A stretch of DNA of 64,000 nucleotides, taken from the NCBI GenBank assembly GCA_029210965.1, contig JARGFZ010000004.1:59324-123323 (forward strand), given 5' to 3'. The translations under genes and the position numbers were made by a program. A model generated the notes under the pieces. It worked only from the letters and a program-made list of their open reading frames with translations. It was not told the origin of the DNA and did not search any database. The DNA comes from a bacterium (lineage in GTDB: Bacteria > BMS3Abin14). Positions 52,713 through 61,156 of this stretch are shown in pieces; position 1 is the first letter of the stretch; each line of letters begins with the position of its first letter.

Positions 52713-53075
52713 CCGGTGTCAGAGCAAAGACTAGTATAAGTATTAGTAGCAGTAGTAGGAAGGGCTAGCCCGGACTATTCACGAGGTTCTTTTCCGTTCC
52801 GGCGGCGTTGCTGAGTCGTTCGCTTGTGCGGAATACTAAAGTATGCCTCCGCGCTCACTCCACAGTCGCCTTGCCGGAACGAAAAATTCCTCTCCTGACT
52901 ATGTCCGCTCAACCCCGCCTAATTCATGATGCTTATAGCGCCATTCCCATTTATCTTTAATTGCCACACAGTTAGCTGACATCTCATTTGCATCATGAAT
53001 AATGCGGGATAGTAGTAGTAACAGTTAAGGCACCATTGGTTTTACTACTACTCCTACTGCTACTAGTTAGTCCCG
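52713..53075. repeat. complex intergenic element with inverted ends
   Basis: At 52713 the dispersed motif (CGGTGTCAGAGC) is found. The element then shows TAGTAGCAGTAG near 52747 and its reverse complement CTACTGCTACTA at about 53053. Inside, 52781-52893 forms a long imperfect hairpin: TTCCGTTCCGGC pairs with GCCGGAACGAAAA, and GCGGAATACT pairs with AGTATGCCTCCGC. Similar CCGGAAC-type hairpins are, from memory, common in Desulfuromonas/Geobacter intergenic regions. No coding sequence was found. Confidence 0.55.
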
Positions 53076-53092
53076 TCTGATCCCATCAGTTC

Positions 53093-54055
53093 TCAAATTT
53101 CGAATCCCTCCGGTTCCTCAACGGCCCCCGTTGCGAAGGGAATGGAGCGCATGGTGTTTAAAGAATCGTAGGAGTAAAGCAGCAGCCCGGCCCATATAAA
53201 ACCGAAGCTCACCAGGTGGGCAGGGGTGAACGGTTCACCGTAAAGGAATACTGCCAGGAGAAAGTATACCGTGGGAAAGATGTACTGCATAAAGCCAAGG
53301 GTAGACAGACGAAGGTGTTGCAGGGCCGCGGCGTGGAAGAGCAGGGGCGTGACGGTCACCGCTCCAGCCAGGACGAGGAGTGCGTCCATCCCCGGAACCC
53401 CGGACAGGAAAACCATCTCGCCTCGAACCATGACAAAGCCTGAAAACGCCAGGGCCAGCGGGCTTATGAGGAGCATCTGTACCGTTAACCCGGTCACCGC
53501 AGGGACCCTGACAGTCTTTCGGACCAGGCCGTAAAAAGCGAAGGTCACTGCCAGGATCAGGGATTCCATGGGCAGGCGGCCGACCATGACCGCCTGCAGA
53601 ACAACCCCTGCCACCGCCAGGGCAACGCTGAGCGTCTGCCGGACCGAAAGCTTTTCCCGCAGGAACACGAAACCCAGGAAAATGCTGACCAGGGGGGTGA
53701 TGTAGTACCCGAGGCTGGCCTCCAGGACCCTGTCGTCGGCCACCGCCTTGATAAAAACGAGCCAGCCGCTAGACAGGGACAAGGTGGCGGCAAAGAGGAT
53801 GGCAACCGATCGGCCGTTGGTGATAATGGCGGAGAACTCTTTGATCCTCCCGGTGATGATCACGAAGGCAAGGAGGAGCACCGACGACCAGATGATCCGG
53901 TGGACCAACACCTCGGACGCGGGCACGGATGCCACCGCCTTGAAATATATGGGGAAGGCGCCCCATACGAGGTATGCAGTCAGCCCCTGGATCACACCGA
54001 GCCGTTTGCGGGATGCCTTCGTGGCAGCGGCCGTGGTCGTTGTAGAGGGTTTCAT
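53093..54055 (-). CDS. rarD: RarD-type EamA transporter
   Basis: 320 residues, ten predicted membrane helices in two EamA repeats. RarD signature: GVIQGLTAYLVWGAFPIYFK at the N-terminus, EVLVHRIIWSSVLLLAFVII, and ADDRVLEASLGYYITPLVSI. The protein lacks a cleavable signal and ends with an acidic tail. RarD proteins are drug/metabolite transporters linked to chloramphenicol sensitivity and probably amino acid or nucleotide export. The dispersed motif lies 40 bp upstream of its start. Confidence 0.93.
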   Translation of the reverse strand: MKPSTTTTAAATKASRKRLGVIQGLTAYLVWGAFPIYFKAVASVPASEVLVHRIIWSSVLLLAFVIITGRIKEFSAIITNGRSVAILFAATLSLSSGWLVFIKAVADDRVLEASLGYYITPLVSIFLGFVFLREKLSVRQTLSVALAVAGVVLQAVMVGRLPMESLILAVTFAFYGLVRKTVRVPAVTGLTVQMLLISPLALAFSGFVMVRGEMVFLSGVPGMDALLVLAGAVTVTPLLFHAAALQHLRLSTLGFMQYIFPTVYFLLAVFLYGEPFTPAHLVSFGFIWAGLLLYSYDSLNTMRSIPFATGAVEEPEGFEI

Positions 54056-54094
54056 GAGGTGGTCTTAAGCGTCATGGTCAATATCCCGAGAATC

Positions 54095-54117
54095 TGGTAT
54101 CAGAGCACTTTGGCAAC
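54095..54117 (-). repeat. dispersed upstream motif, copy 3
   Basis: Sense strand reads CCAAAGTGCTCTGATACC, 40 bp before the rarD start. The spacer 54118-54446 shows no gene; it contains CTTTCAGGCACTGAAGG-type short repeats only. Confidence 0.55.
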
Positions 54118-54446
54118 ATCTATGCAAACACTCATGCCTGGGACGTCCTCTGAGAGTCATTCAAACAGTATTACCCTACCACCTGGTCTGCAGGACCAAA
54201 AATAGATCATTCCGTTTCAACCAACGACAGGTCACACGCATATTCTTTCAGGCACTGAAGGAAACCCATGAAAAGTATAACTTTCTCAGAAACACGGTTT
54301 CAAAGGATCGGTTTGTCTGATGCCAAAAAAATCGGGTATTTAAAGGCTGCATTTCACTGATTCTTATCCTCTAGTTCTCCCAAATCACCTTGTCTGAGTC
54401 GACACAAAAGAAAGGACGCTGATTCAGCACTCTCAAAATACTTCAA

Positions 54447-55520
54447 TCACCCAAAATCAGGACATTTCCCCCTCACGGTCTCTGACACAGGGGTTTGCAA
54501 GTTTTTTTTAAAGTTCCTGCCTTCACCGAAGGCAGGGATAATGAAGTCCTCTGGCACTACGCCATGCTCTCGCAGTGCCTTTGCCATGTCCTTTTCGTGG
54601 GCGTCCAGGGTCTGCTCGGGGTGCTCCAGGAGGGTCGAGAAGTGTATGCCTACGCTTTTTTCGACGCGAAGTTCCTTGTGGACCAGAACGGCGTCGTCGG
54701 GGTTCATGTGTTGGCTCTTCATGAACCACCGCTTTTCGTAGCTGCCGATAGGCAGGACGGCCAGGGTAAAGGTGTCGAACCGCTCGGAGATCCCGCCAAG
54801 AAAGCTCCCGTAGGCAGTGTCGCCGAAGAAGAGTATCCGTTTGCCTCCGCATTCCAGGATATAGCCTCCCCAAAGCGTGCGGTTGGTGTCCAGAAGTCCC
54901 CTGCCCGACTGATGGCGTGCCGGTACGAAGGTCACCCGTACCCCGCCTGCCAATTCGCGCTCGTCCCACCAGTCCAGCTCGACGACTTTCGCTGGGTCGA
55001 TAAAGCCAAGGCGCTTCTTGACACCCAGGCCCACCAACACGAGCGGCTTGTGGCGCTGCCAGAGTGCTTCCATGGTGGGCAGGTCCAGGTGGTCGTAGTG
55101 GTCGTGGCTTATCAATACCAGGTCGATGGGCGGAAGGTCCTCAACCGCTACGCCGGGCTTGCGTACCCACTTTGAGCCCAGCAAGGAGAAGGGCCCGGCG
55201 CGGTCGGACCAGAAGGGATCGGTCAGGATATTCAGACCTTCCAGTTGGACGAGGACGGTTGACTGGTTGACGTAGGTGAGGCGCAGCCCGCCCGCTCCGA
55301 CCCGCTCGGGTGGCGGTGGCTGCGCAGAGTCGTCCACCCACTCGGGCCACCGCACCTCTTCCATCTCCCACAACCATTTAAGGTGGTCGGTGAAAGTATT
55401 TGCATCCTCCTCGTTGAAGAACACGGTGCCGTCGAAGTGATCCGAGACAGGGCCGCTATGATAGGCGCACGCCGTCAACAACATCAAGGTGCAAAGCAGG
55501 ATCAGGTTTTCTTTCCCCAA
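54447..55520 (-). CDS. NAPE-PLD-like metallo-hydrolase lipoprotein
   Basis: 357 residues from a TTG at 55520 with CAGGAA upstream. Type II signal with lipobox LLTAC at about residue 18. Metallo-beta-lactamase fold with VLISHDHYDHLDLPTMEALW (HxHxDH, zinc ligands), LTDPFWSDRAGPFSLLG, then VTFVPARHQSGRGLLDTNRT and FFGDTAYG. This is the N-acyl-phosphatidylethanolamine phospholipase D-like/UlaG branch that hydrolyses phospholipids or lactone substrates. The motif copy lies 15 bp upstream. It may act on the inner face of the outer membrane. Confidence 0.9.
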   Translation of the reverse strand: MGKENLILLCTLMLLTACAYHSGPVSDHFDGTVFFNEEDANTFTDHLKWLWEMEEVRWPEWVDDSAQPPPPERVGAGGLRLTYVNQSTVLVQLEGLNILTDPFWSDRAGPFSLLGSKWVRKPGVAVEDLPPIDLVLISHDHYDHLDLPTMEALWQRHKPLVLVGLGVKKRLGFIDPAKVVELDWWDERELAGGVRVTFVPARHQSGRGLLDTNRTLWGGYILECGGKRILFFGDTAYGSFLGGISERFDTFTLAVLPIGSYEKRWFMKSQHMNPDDAVLVHKELRVEKSVGIHFSTLLEHPEQTLDAHEKDMAKALREHGVVPEDFIIPAFGEGRNFKKNLQTPVSETVRGKCPDFG

Positions 55521-55534
55521 GTTTTATTCCTGTA

Positions 55535-55557
55535 CCCGGTGTCAGAGCAATTTGTTC
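55535..55557 (-). repeat. dispersed upstream motif, copy 4
   Basis: Sense-strand TTGCTCTGACACCGGG, 15 bp upstream of the NAPE-PLD-like start; the usual CCAAAGTG is replaced by CAAATTG here. Confidence 0.5.
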
Positions 55558-55644
55558 GAGTAAAAAGTAAAAGGATTTAACCTACTTGTTACCTTTCACT
55601 TGTTCCTTGTTACTGCTCTCCCCCCACGGTTACCGTTACTTTTT

Positions 55645-56628
55645 TCAAGGATTTACATGGATCAGGGTTTTTCCAACGCCCTCCCTGTTTTCCACCCAGA
55701 GGTGGGCCTGGTCGGCCCTTTCCAGAGAGAACCTCTCACCGATAACTGTTTCAACCTTCCCGGTGACAAGCAGATCAAGCACAGATTTTACGGTGGAGGC
55801 AACGGTTGCGGGGCGATTTTTCCTGATATGTCCGAAACTGAACCCGACCAGGGTGCGGTTGAAGGGATGCAGTAATTCAGAGGATACGATGCCGTAGCCG
55901 CCTGAAGAGATGCCAAAGGTCACGAGACGCCCGAAGGGTGCCAGGCATTTAAGTGATTCGGCCAGGGTTGTACCTCCCGCCGAGTTCAGGATGACGTCCA
56001 CCCCCCGGCCGTCGGTGATCTCATTGACACGGGAGGCGATTTCTCCCTGGGTCCGGTCCAGTGCGACATCAGCTCCCAGCCCCTTGACCAACCGGGCACG
56101 GGCCATGTTTCCTACTACGGCGATGATGGTGGCTGCTCCCAACACCCTGGCCATCTGGATGGCATATGTTCCCACACCGCCTGCAGCGCCGTATACAAGA
56201 ACGCTTTCGCCGGTTCTCAGACGGCCAGCTTCAGTGAGGAGCTGGTAGGCGGTGCAGCCGGCGACTGGAAAACCGGCAGCGGTCGAATCGTCCAGCTCAT
56301 CGGGTATGGGAAAGGTAAGGGCCTCCCTGGTTACTGCAATTTCACAGTAACTACCGGCGTGGGGAAAGGCGATGACCCTGTTACCGGTTTTAAACCCTTG
56401 GACACCGGAACCTTTATTGATCACTGATCCCACCAGATCAAGACCCGGCACGAAAGGAGGTACCCTTGGGGAATGAAATCCCCCGTTCCGTGCGAGGATG
56501 TCAGCGAAGTTGACGCTGGTGGTATGAACCCGTATGAGGATCTCATCAGGTCCGGGCTGAGGGTCTGCCAGGGTGGTGTACTCGAGAACCTCAGGTCCTC
56601 CGTAACGCGCCGCGACGACAGCTTTCAT
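55645..56628 (-). CDS. NAD(P)H:quinone oxidoreductase (zinc-type alcohol dehydrogenase family)
   Basis: 327 residues from the ATG at 56628 (AAAAGGAG site); the frame open to 56730 is rejected. MDR fold: N-terminal substrate domain MKAVVAARYGGPEVLEYTTL, NFADILARNGGFHSPRVPPF, and the NAD(P) Rossmann motif SVLVYGAAGGVGTYAIQMAR. Catalytic zinc ligands are missing, as in quinone oxidoreductases (QOR/CryZ type). It reduces quinones or enones. Located 16 bp... after the NAPE-PLD start region, on the same strand, with the dispersed motif 54 bp upstream of its own start. Confidence 0.93.
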   Translation of the reverse strand: MKAVVAARYGGPEVLEYTTLADPQPGPDEILIRVHTTSVNFADILARNGGFHSPRVPPFVPGLDLVGSVINKGSGVQGFKTGNRVIAFPHAGSYCEIAVTREALTFPIPDELDDSTAAGFPVAGCTAYQLLTEAGRLRTGESVLVYGAAGGVGTYAIQMARVLGAATIIAVVGNMARARLVKGLGADVALDRTQGEIASRVNEITDGRGVDVILNSAGGTTLAESLKCLAPFGRLVTFGISSGGYGIVSSELLHPFNRTLVGFSFGHIRKNRPATVASTVKSVLDLLVTGKVETVIGERFSLERADQAHLWVENREGVGKTLIHVNP

Positions 56629-56681
56629 TGCCTGCTCCTTTTCCCTTTTATACCCTGACCCTGGTGACGGAAAGATCCTGC

Positions 56682-56706
56682 ACGGTGTCAGAGCACCTTG
56701 GCAACG
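56682..56706 (-). repeat. dispersed upstream motif, copy 5
   Basis: Sense strand reads CCAAGGTGCTCTGACACC, 54 bp before the quinone oxidoreductase start. Confidence 0.55.
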
Positions 56707-56785
56707 TTTATTTATTATACCTGCTCGCAATTAGAGATTGCCAAATTCCTGGGATTAGACTAATCGAGCTTGTGGGGTCAGGAAA

Positions 56786-56911
56786 GAAGGGTCCGGAACG
56801 GGGCTGGCCATCGTCAAGCGAATCGTCACGCAGGTTAATGGTAAAATCTGGGTGAGATCGACCCCAGGTTCCGGGGCGACATTCTACTTTACTCTCCCGA
56901 CATCGCTGTAG
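56786..56911 (+). pseudogene. C-terminal remnant of a sensor histidine kinase
   Basis: The frame reads [20 protein letters not shown] then [20 protein letters not shown] and a stop at 56911. GTGLAIVK (G2 box), GGxIxVxSxPGxGxxFxxxLP are the last motifs of an HATPase_c domain. Nothing upstream in frame belongs to the kinase, so only the 3' end remains. The spacer 56912-57262 contains no gene; longer frames there lack coding character. Confidence 0.6.
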
Positions 56912-57262
56912 ATCCTCCATCCTTTCAGGAAGGATGGGCTGAGAACCAGGAGGATAAAGGACAGGCCCGGTGATGAACCTGGATCTGCCTGCGGTAGTGT
57001 ATGGAACCTGTCAAATCCCTGTCCAGACATAGCTGCCTTCCTGAACCTCACCGGGTTTGGGGTCCTGAGATCACCCATCATGGGCGAATACAGGTGGATG
57101 GACAGCAGGAAAACCGGCACACAATCAAGCAGGCCGGGACCTCCAGTCTGTCCCCGGATAGATGAGGTTATTCTACGATGCCAGAAAGGGGGTTGTAAAG
57201 GTGGGTCAGAGGGCAGTTCCGGACCTGCCCCCAATTATTTCAATAATTTCCTGCACTTGCTC

Positions 57263-57697
57263 TTATCCCTTACCCTTCTTCTTCCTGTTGCCTTTGCTCT
57301 TATCTGTACTGTAATAAATATCGCTGCCATCTTTTAAAGCATGGAACTCTTTCGACCCCGGTTTTATACCCAGGCTTTTTGCCAGCACTCCCCAACCTTT
57401 GCTCTTTTCGGTTTTATATTTATTTAATACGTAGTCTGCAGGTTTCGATGATATTTCTCCCAATCGCAGCACCATGTAAGCATCAGCAGGACTGTCAACA
57501 TTTCCAAGCACGACTTTGACCTGTGCATTCCCGATATTGAATCGAGTGGACAGTTGCGCTCTAAAGCCGTCGCGGTCAGCTTCAGCCTTGATGTTGAAAT
57601 CCTTTGTCCAGTCGAAATCCCCTGCTGCAGCAACCGAGGCAGACAGGACCAATGCCAAAATGACCAGCAGCGAATGCGTAATTTTTCGTATTTTCAT
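57263..57697 (-). CDS. secreted protein of unknown function
   Basis: 144 residues with AGGAGG before the ATG. Signal peptide SLLVILALVLSASVAAA. The mature part DFDWTKDFNIKAEADRDGFR, then VLRLGEISSKPADYVLNKYK, and a Lys/Gly tail DKSKGNRKKKGKG. Beta-strand rich with a helix, of about 120 residues; the family is not recognised. Short secreted proteins of this kind with basic tails sometimes bind polyanions. Stands alone. Confidence 0.75.
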   Translation of the reverse strand: MKIRKITHSLLVILALVLSASVAAAGDFDWTKDFNIKAEADRDGFRAQLSTRFNIGNAQVKVVLGNVDSPADAYMVLRLGEISSKPADYVLNKYKTEKSKGWGVLAKSLGIKPGSKEFHALKDGSDIYYSTDKSKGNRKKKGKG

Positions 57698-58239
57698 AAA
57701 AACCTCCTGGTTGAAAAGCTGTCCCGTTTAAAAATCAGTTCCTGGTGCGTAAGGCCTGGTGCCTGGTCCAGGTACATGGAACCAGGTGCCAGGCACTGAC
57801 TTTTCGTTTCCCCGACCTGGACTCACAGGTCTGTGTCAAGCGAGGCAACGAAGCTATAAACTGCAAAATCGATACCATACCGCATGGCGTGTAACACACT
57901 GTAAATACTATTTTTTTTGTGGGCCTGATCATGGCGTGGTTAAATTGGCAACGTTCGTCAACGGATTATGTCAAAAATTGTCAGTTCGCAGCTAACTCTT
58001 TACGGAAACTATCGGGACGTATCCGGATATTTTACCAGATGCTAAAAGGCAAATTACGACTCCAGGATAGATCCCCGATTACGCCCTTCGCCAGGCTCCA
58101 GACAGGCACCGGCAGCTCACTGGCAGCCCGCTTCCCCCAGCCAGGTGAAGTAGTGGGAAACTTTGGATTTTAGATATTAGTTTTTCAGATCAATAAAACC
58201 TGAGTATATGGGGTCCGACCCCACGGTTTTTCTACGGCA
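57698..58239. other. gene-poor spacer with REP-like motifs
   Basis: No convincing gene. It contains CCTGGTGCC/GGCACCAGG-related units near 57745-57800, a T8 run at 57908, and TGGGGTCCGACCCCACGG at 58208-58225, immediately before the truncated permease gene. Confidence 0.6.
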
Positions 58240-59034
58240 ATGGAGGTACACTTGCTCACCCGTCGCAGCGTGACCCTGCCCGGCATCTCACGCAAGGGGC
58301 AGCGGATTCGCGAACAGGTGCGCAAAGCGCCGATCAAAGCCGGAGATGTTCTGCTGCTGCTCGGTCCCGAGGAACAACTTCCCGATGTGGTGGACTGGCT
58401 CGGCTGTCTGCCGTTGGCTGAACGTGGTTTGGAAATCATCCAGCGGAGCAAAGCGTGGGCGGCCGTGGTCATCTTTGCCATCGCGATTATTGCCGCCAGC
58501 ATAGGCTTGGTCTACCTGCCACTGGCGCTGGCCGCAGTTGTGGTCACCTACACCGCGCTGCGCATCGTTTTCTTATTCCAAATTTACGATTCGGTGGAGT
58601 GGCCGGTCATTGTGCTGCTCGGCTCGATGATCCCGATCGGTGCCGCGCTTGAGGCAAGTGGCGGAACGACCCTTGTGGCCAAGACCAGCGTCGACTGGAC
58701 GGCAGGCCTACCGACCGTCGCGGTCCTGACCATCCTGATGATAGTCACCATGACCCTCTCAGATATACTGAACAATGTGGCGACAGCGCTGATCGCCGCC
58801 CCTATCGGGGTCCATATAGCCAACCGACTTAACGCCAATCCGGATGCATTTCTGATGGCGGTTGCCGTGGCCGCGTCCTGCGCTTTTCTGACTCCCATCG
58901 GCCATAAGAACAACACCATTATCATGGGTCCTGGCGACTACAAATTCAGCGACTACTGGCGAATGGGGCTGCCCTTGGAGATCCTGGTAGTGCTGGTGGG
59001 TATCCCGATGACTCTCCTTGTCTGGCCTCTGTGA
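58240..59034 (+). pseudogene. 5'-truncated SLC13/TrkA-C permease
   Basis: 264 residues read from the ATG at 58240, but the sequence begins inside an RCK_C domain: EVHLLTRRSVTLPGISRKGQ and PIKAGDVLLLLGPEEQLPDV, then the second membrane half with LSDILNNVATALIAAPIGVH and SCAFLTPIGHKNNTIIMGPG. The N-terminal half of about 300 residues is missing. The break coincides with a GGGGTCCGACCCCACGG motif. A fragment this size may be expressed but would lack half of the transport fold. Confidence 0.75.
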
Positions 59035-59147
59035 ACCCTGGCCTGATTTTGTAGCGGCGAGTGGCGATTTCCTGCAGATACCGCGAGTCAGCATACTTCT
59101 ACCGGCGATGTATGCTTCTCAAAACAATCTTTTGGTACCGAAAACAA

Positions 59148-59174
59148 GGGCCCCGGGTATTGATCCCGGGGCCC
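59148..59174. terminator. terminator downstream of proX
   Basis: GGGCCCCGGG and CCCGGGGCCC form a perfect 10-bp stem; on the minus strand it is followed by TTGTTTT, ending the proVWX operon, and on the plus strand by TTTATAAA. Confidence 0.8.
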
Positions 59175-59244
59175 TTTATAAAGGCGTAATGCTTTTGTTC
59201 AGCTTCCCGTCAGGTAAACGGTTTACCTGGAAGCGTTGCTGCCG

Positions 59245-60264
59245 TTATTTAGCAGCATCCCGTGCCTCTTTGAGCCACGAGTCCCACTGGTCCTGATTGG
59301 CCTTGATCCAGGCCGCGGCGTGACGCGCGATGTCTGCCTGGGATTTCTCCCCGTCCTCCATCTTCGTGTTCTGCGCGTTGATGTCGCCCAGCGGCAGCTC
59401 GAAGAGCTCGAAGAACTTTCTGGCAGCAGGGTTTTTGTCAAGGAATTCCTTGTTGGCCACGACCTGGATGTCGCTGACAACAAAACCGGCCTTGAGCGGA
59501 TCGGTCACGGCGCCTTCGATGCCGCTGACGGTCATCCTGTCTTTACCCGCTGCCTGTGATTCGAGCGGGTTGATCTCGGGTACGTTGATCCACATGACGT
59601 CTTTTCCGGGCTTGAGCTTTCCGATGGTCCAGTTCGGGGCCCAGGTGTAGAAGAAGACCGGCTCACCTGCGCCGTGGCGCGCCAGCGCATCAGCCATGCT
59701 GGCCGAGTACCCGGCCGTGATCCGATTGATGTGGTCGTCCAGGTCGTAAACGTCAAAATGATGGGTGATCACCTTTTCGCAGCCCCAGCCGGGGGGGCAG
59801 GCGGTGAGATCGGCTTTGCCGTCACCGTTGGAATCGAACGCCTTCTTGACCTCGGGGCGCTTGAAATCGTCCAGGGACTTGATGTCGAACTTTTCCACCA
59901 TTTTCTTTGACACCAGGTAGCCCTGGAGGCCTCCCGCTTTGACAATGTAACCAAGGACCTCGACCCTGCCCTCTGAACCTTTGGGCATCTGGCTGGTGTG
60001 GTTCGGGAACCATCCGTTGGTCCAGTAATCCACGTCACCGAGCATTACCGACTGGTAAAAGAGGGGGTTTTGTAGCTCCATGGGCTTGTTGACCTCGTAT
60101 CCGAGCTCCTTAAGACCAGCACTGACGATGGCCTCCTGGAAATAGCCCGTGTTCCAGGTGGCCCTGGCGGGCTGGACTTCGATCCCTTTTCCGGGCAAGC
60201 TGTCGGCTGCGAAGGCCGGCATTGCCATGACACATATTGCTAATACAACGATCAATTTCTTCAT
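59245..60264 (-). CDS. proX: glycine betaine/proline ABC transporter substrate-binding protein
   Basis: 339 residues with AAGGAGGAAAA before the ATG. Signal peptide LIVVLAICVMAMPAFA. OpuAC/ProX fold with VQPARATWNTGYFQEAIVSA, YTNGWFPNHTSQM, VKAGGLQGYLVSKKMVEKFD; the Trp-rich cage residues that bind the quaternary amine are present (WTNGWFPNH and AFFYTWAPNW-like FFYTWAPNWTIG). Last gene of proV-proW-proX on the minus strand. Confidence 0.94.
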   Translation of the reverse strand: MKKLIVVLAICVMAMPAFAADSLPGKGIEVQPARATWNTGYFQEAIVSAGLKELGYEVNKPMELQNPLFYQSVMLGDVDYWTNGWFPNHTSQMPKGSEGRVEVLGYIVKAGGLQGYLVSKKMVEKFDIKSLDDFKRPEVKKAFDSNGDGKADLTACPPGWGCEKVITHHFDVYDLDDHINRITAGYSASMADALARHGAGEPVFFYTWAPNWTIGKLKPGKDVMWINVPEINPLESQAAGKDRMTVSGIEGAVTDPLKAGFVVSDIQVVANKEFLDKNPAARKFFELFELPLGDINAQNTKMEDGEKSQADIARHAAAWIKANQDQWDSWLKEARDAAK

Positions 60265-60313
60265 TTTTCCTCCTTCTGTTTTTTATTGCGCCTTTAATGA
60301 AGCTGATAACAGG

Positions 60314-61153
60314 TTATTGCCTGGCGAAACCCTGGGTTATCCTGTCCAGGACCATCGCCAGCAGGACAATGGTCAGGCCGCCTATGGTGGCGAGCCCGAT
60401 CTCCAGGGTGTTCAGGCCCTGAACCACCGGGTTTCCGAGGCCGCCGGCGCCGATGAGGGCGGCGATGACAACCATGGACAGGGCCATCATGAGAGTCTGG
60501 TTAAGTCCTGCCATGATGGACGGCAGCGCCAGTGGGAACTGGACCCGGCTCAGGACCTGCCAGGGCGTTGCACCGAACGAAAGGGCGGCCTCCACCAACT
60601 CGGGATGAACCTGCCGGATGCCCAGGCTGGTGAGGCGAACGATGGGCGGCAGGGCAAAAACGATGGTGGCCAGGATACCTGAGACGGTACCGATGCTGAA
60701 CAGCATCACCACCGGAACCAGGTACACGAAGGCCGGGGTCGTCTGCATGGCGTCGAGCATCGGGCGTAAAACTATTTCGAAACGGTCGCTGCGGCCGGCC
60801 ATGATCCCGAGGGGGATCCCGGCCAGGGCGCAGAAAAAGACCGCGCTGATCACCATGGCTAAAGTGGTCATGGTCTCCCCCCACAACCCCAGGGAGCCGG
60901 CCAGGAAGAAGGTGACAACGGTAAAAACGGTCACCCTCTTGCCGGCGAAACGCCAGGCGGCAACGGCAAAGATGATGATCACCACCACCGGGGGTAGAAA
61001 GTTAAAAACCCACTCAAACCCCTTGAGAGACCACTCGATGGGAGCTTTTATTGTCTGGAAGACATCCCGGTAGTTGAGGACCAGCCAATCGACGAAAGCC
61101 TGGACCCACTCGTCGAGGGGTAGGATCTTCTCTTTAAAATTAAGGAAATTCAT
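60314..61153 (-). CDS. proW: glycine betaine/proline ABC transporter permease
   Basis: 279 residues, about seven membrane segments. N-terminal LPLDEWVQAFVDWLVLNYRD and the docking loop VEAALSFGATPWQVLSRVQF (EAA motif) are typical of ProW/OpuAB. GGAGAAATAG precedes the ATG, which lies three bp after the proV stop. Channel for osmoprotectant uptake. Confidence 0.93.
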   Translation of the reverse strand: MNFLNFKEKILPLDEWVQAFVDWLVLNYRDVFQTIKAPIEWSLKGFEWVFNFLPPVVVIIIFAVAAWRFAGKRVTVFTVVTFFLAGSLGLWGETMTTLAMVISAVFFCALAGIPLGIMAGRSDRFEIVLRPMLDAMQTTPAFVYLVPVVMLFSIGTVSGILATIVFALPPIVRLTSLGIRQVHPELVEAALSFGATPWQVLSRVQFPLALPSIMAGLNQTLMMALSMVVIAALIGAGGLGNPVVQGLNTLEIGLATIGGLTIVLLAMVLDRITQGFARQ

Positions 61154-61156
61154 GGG

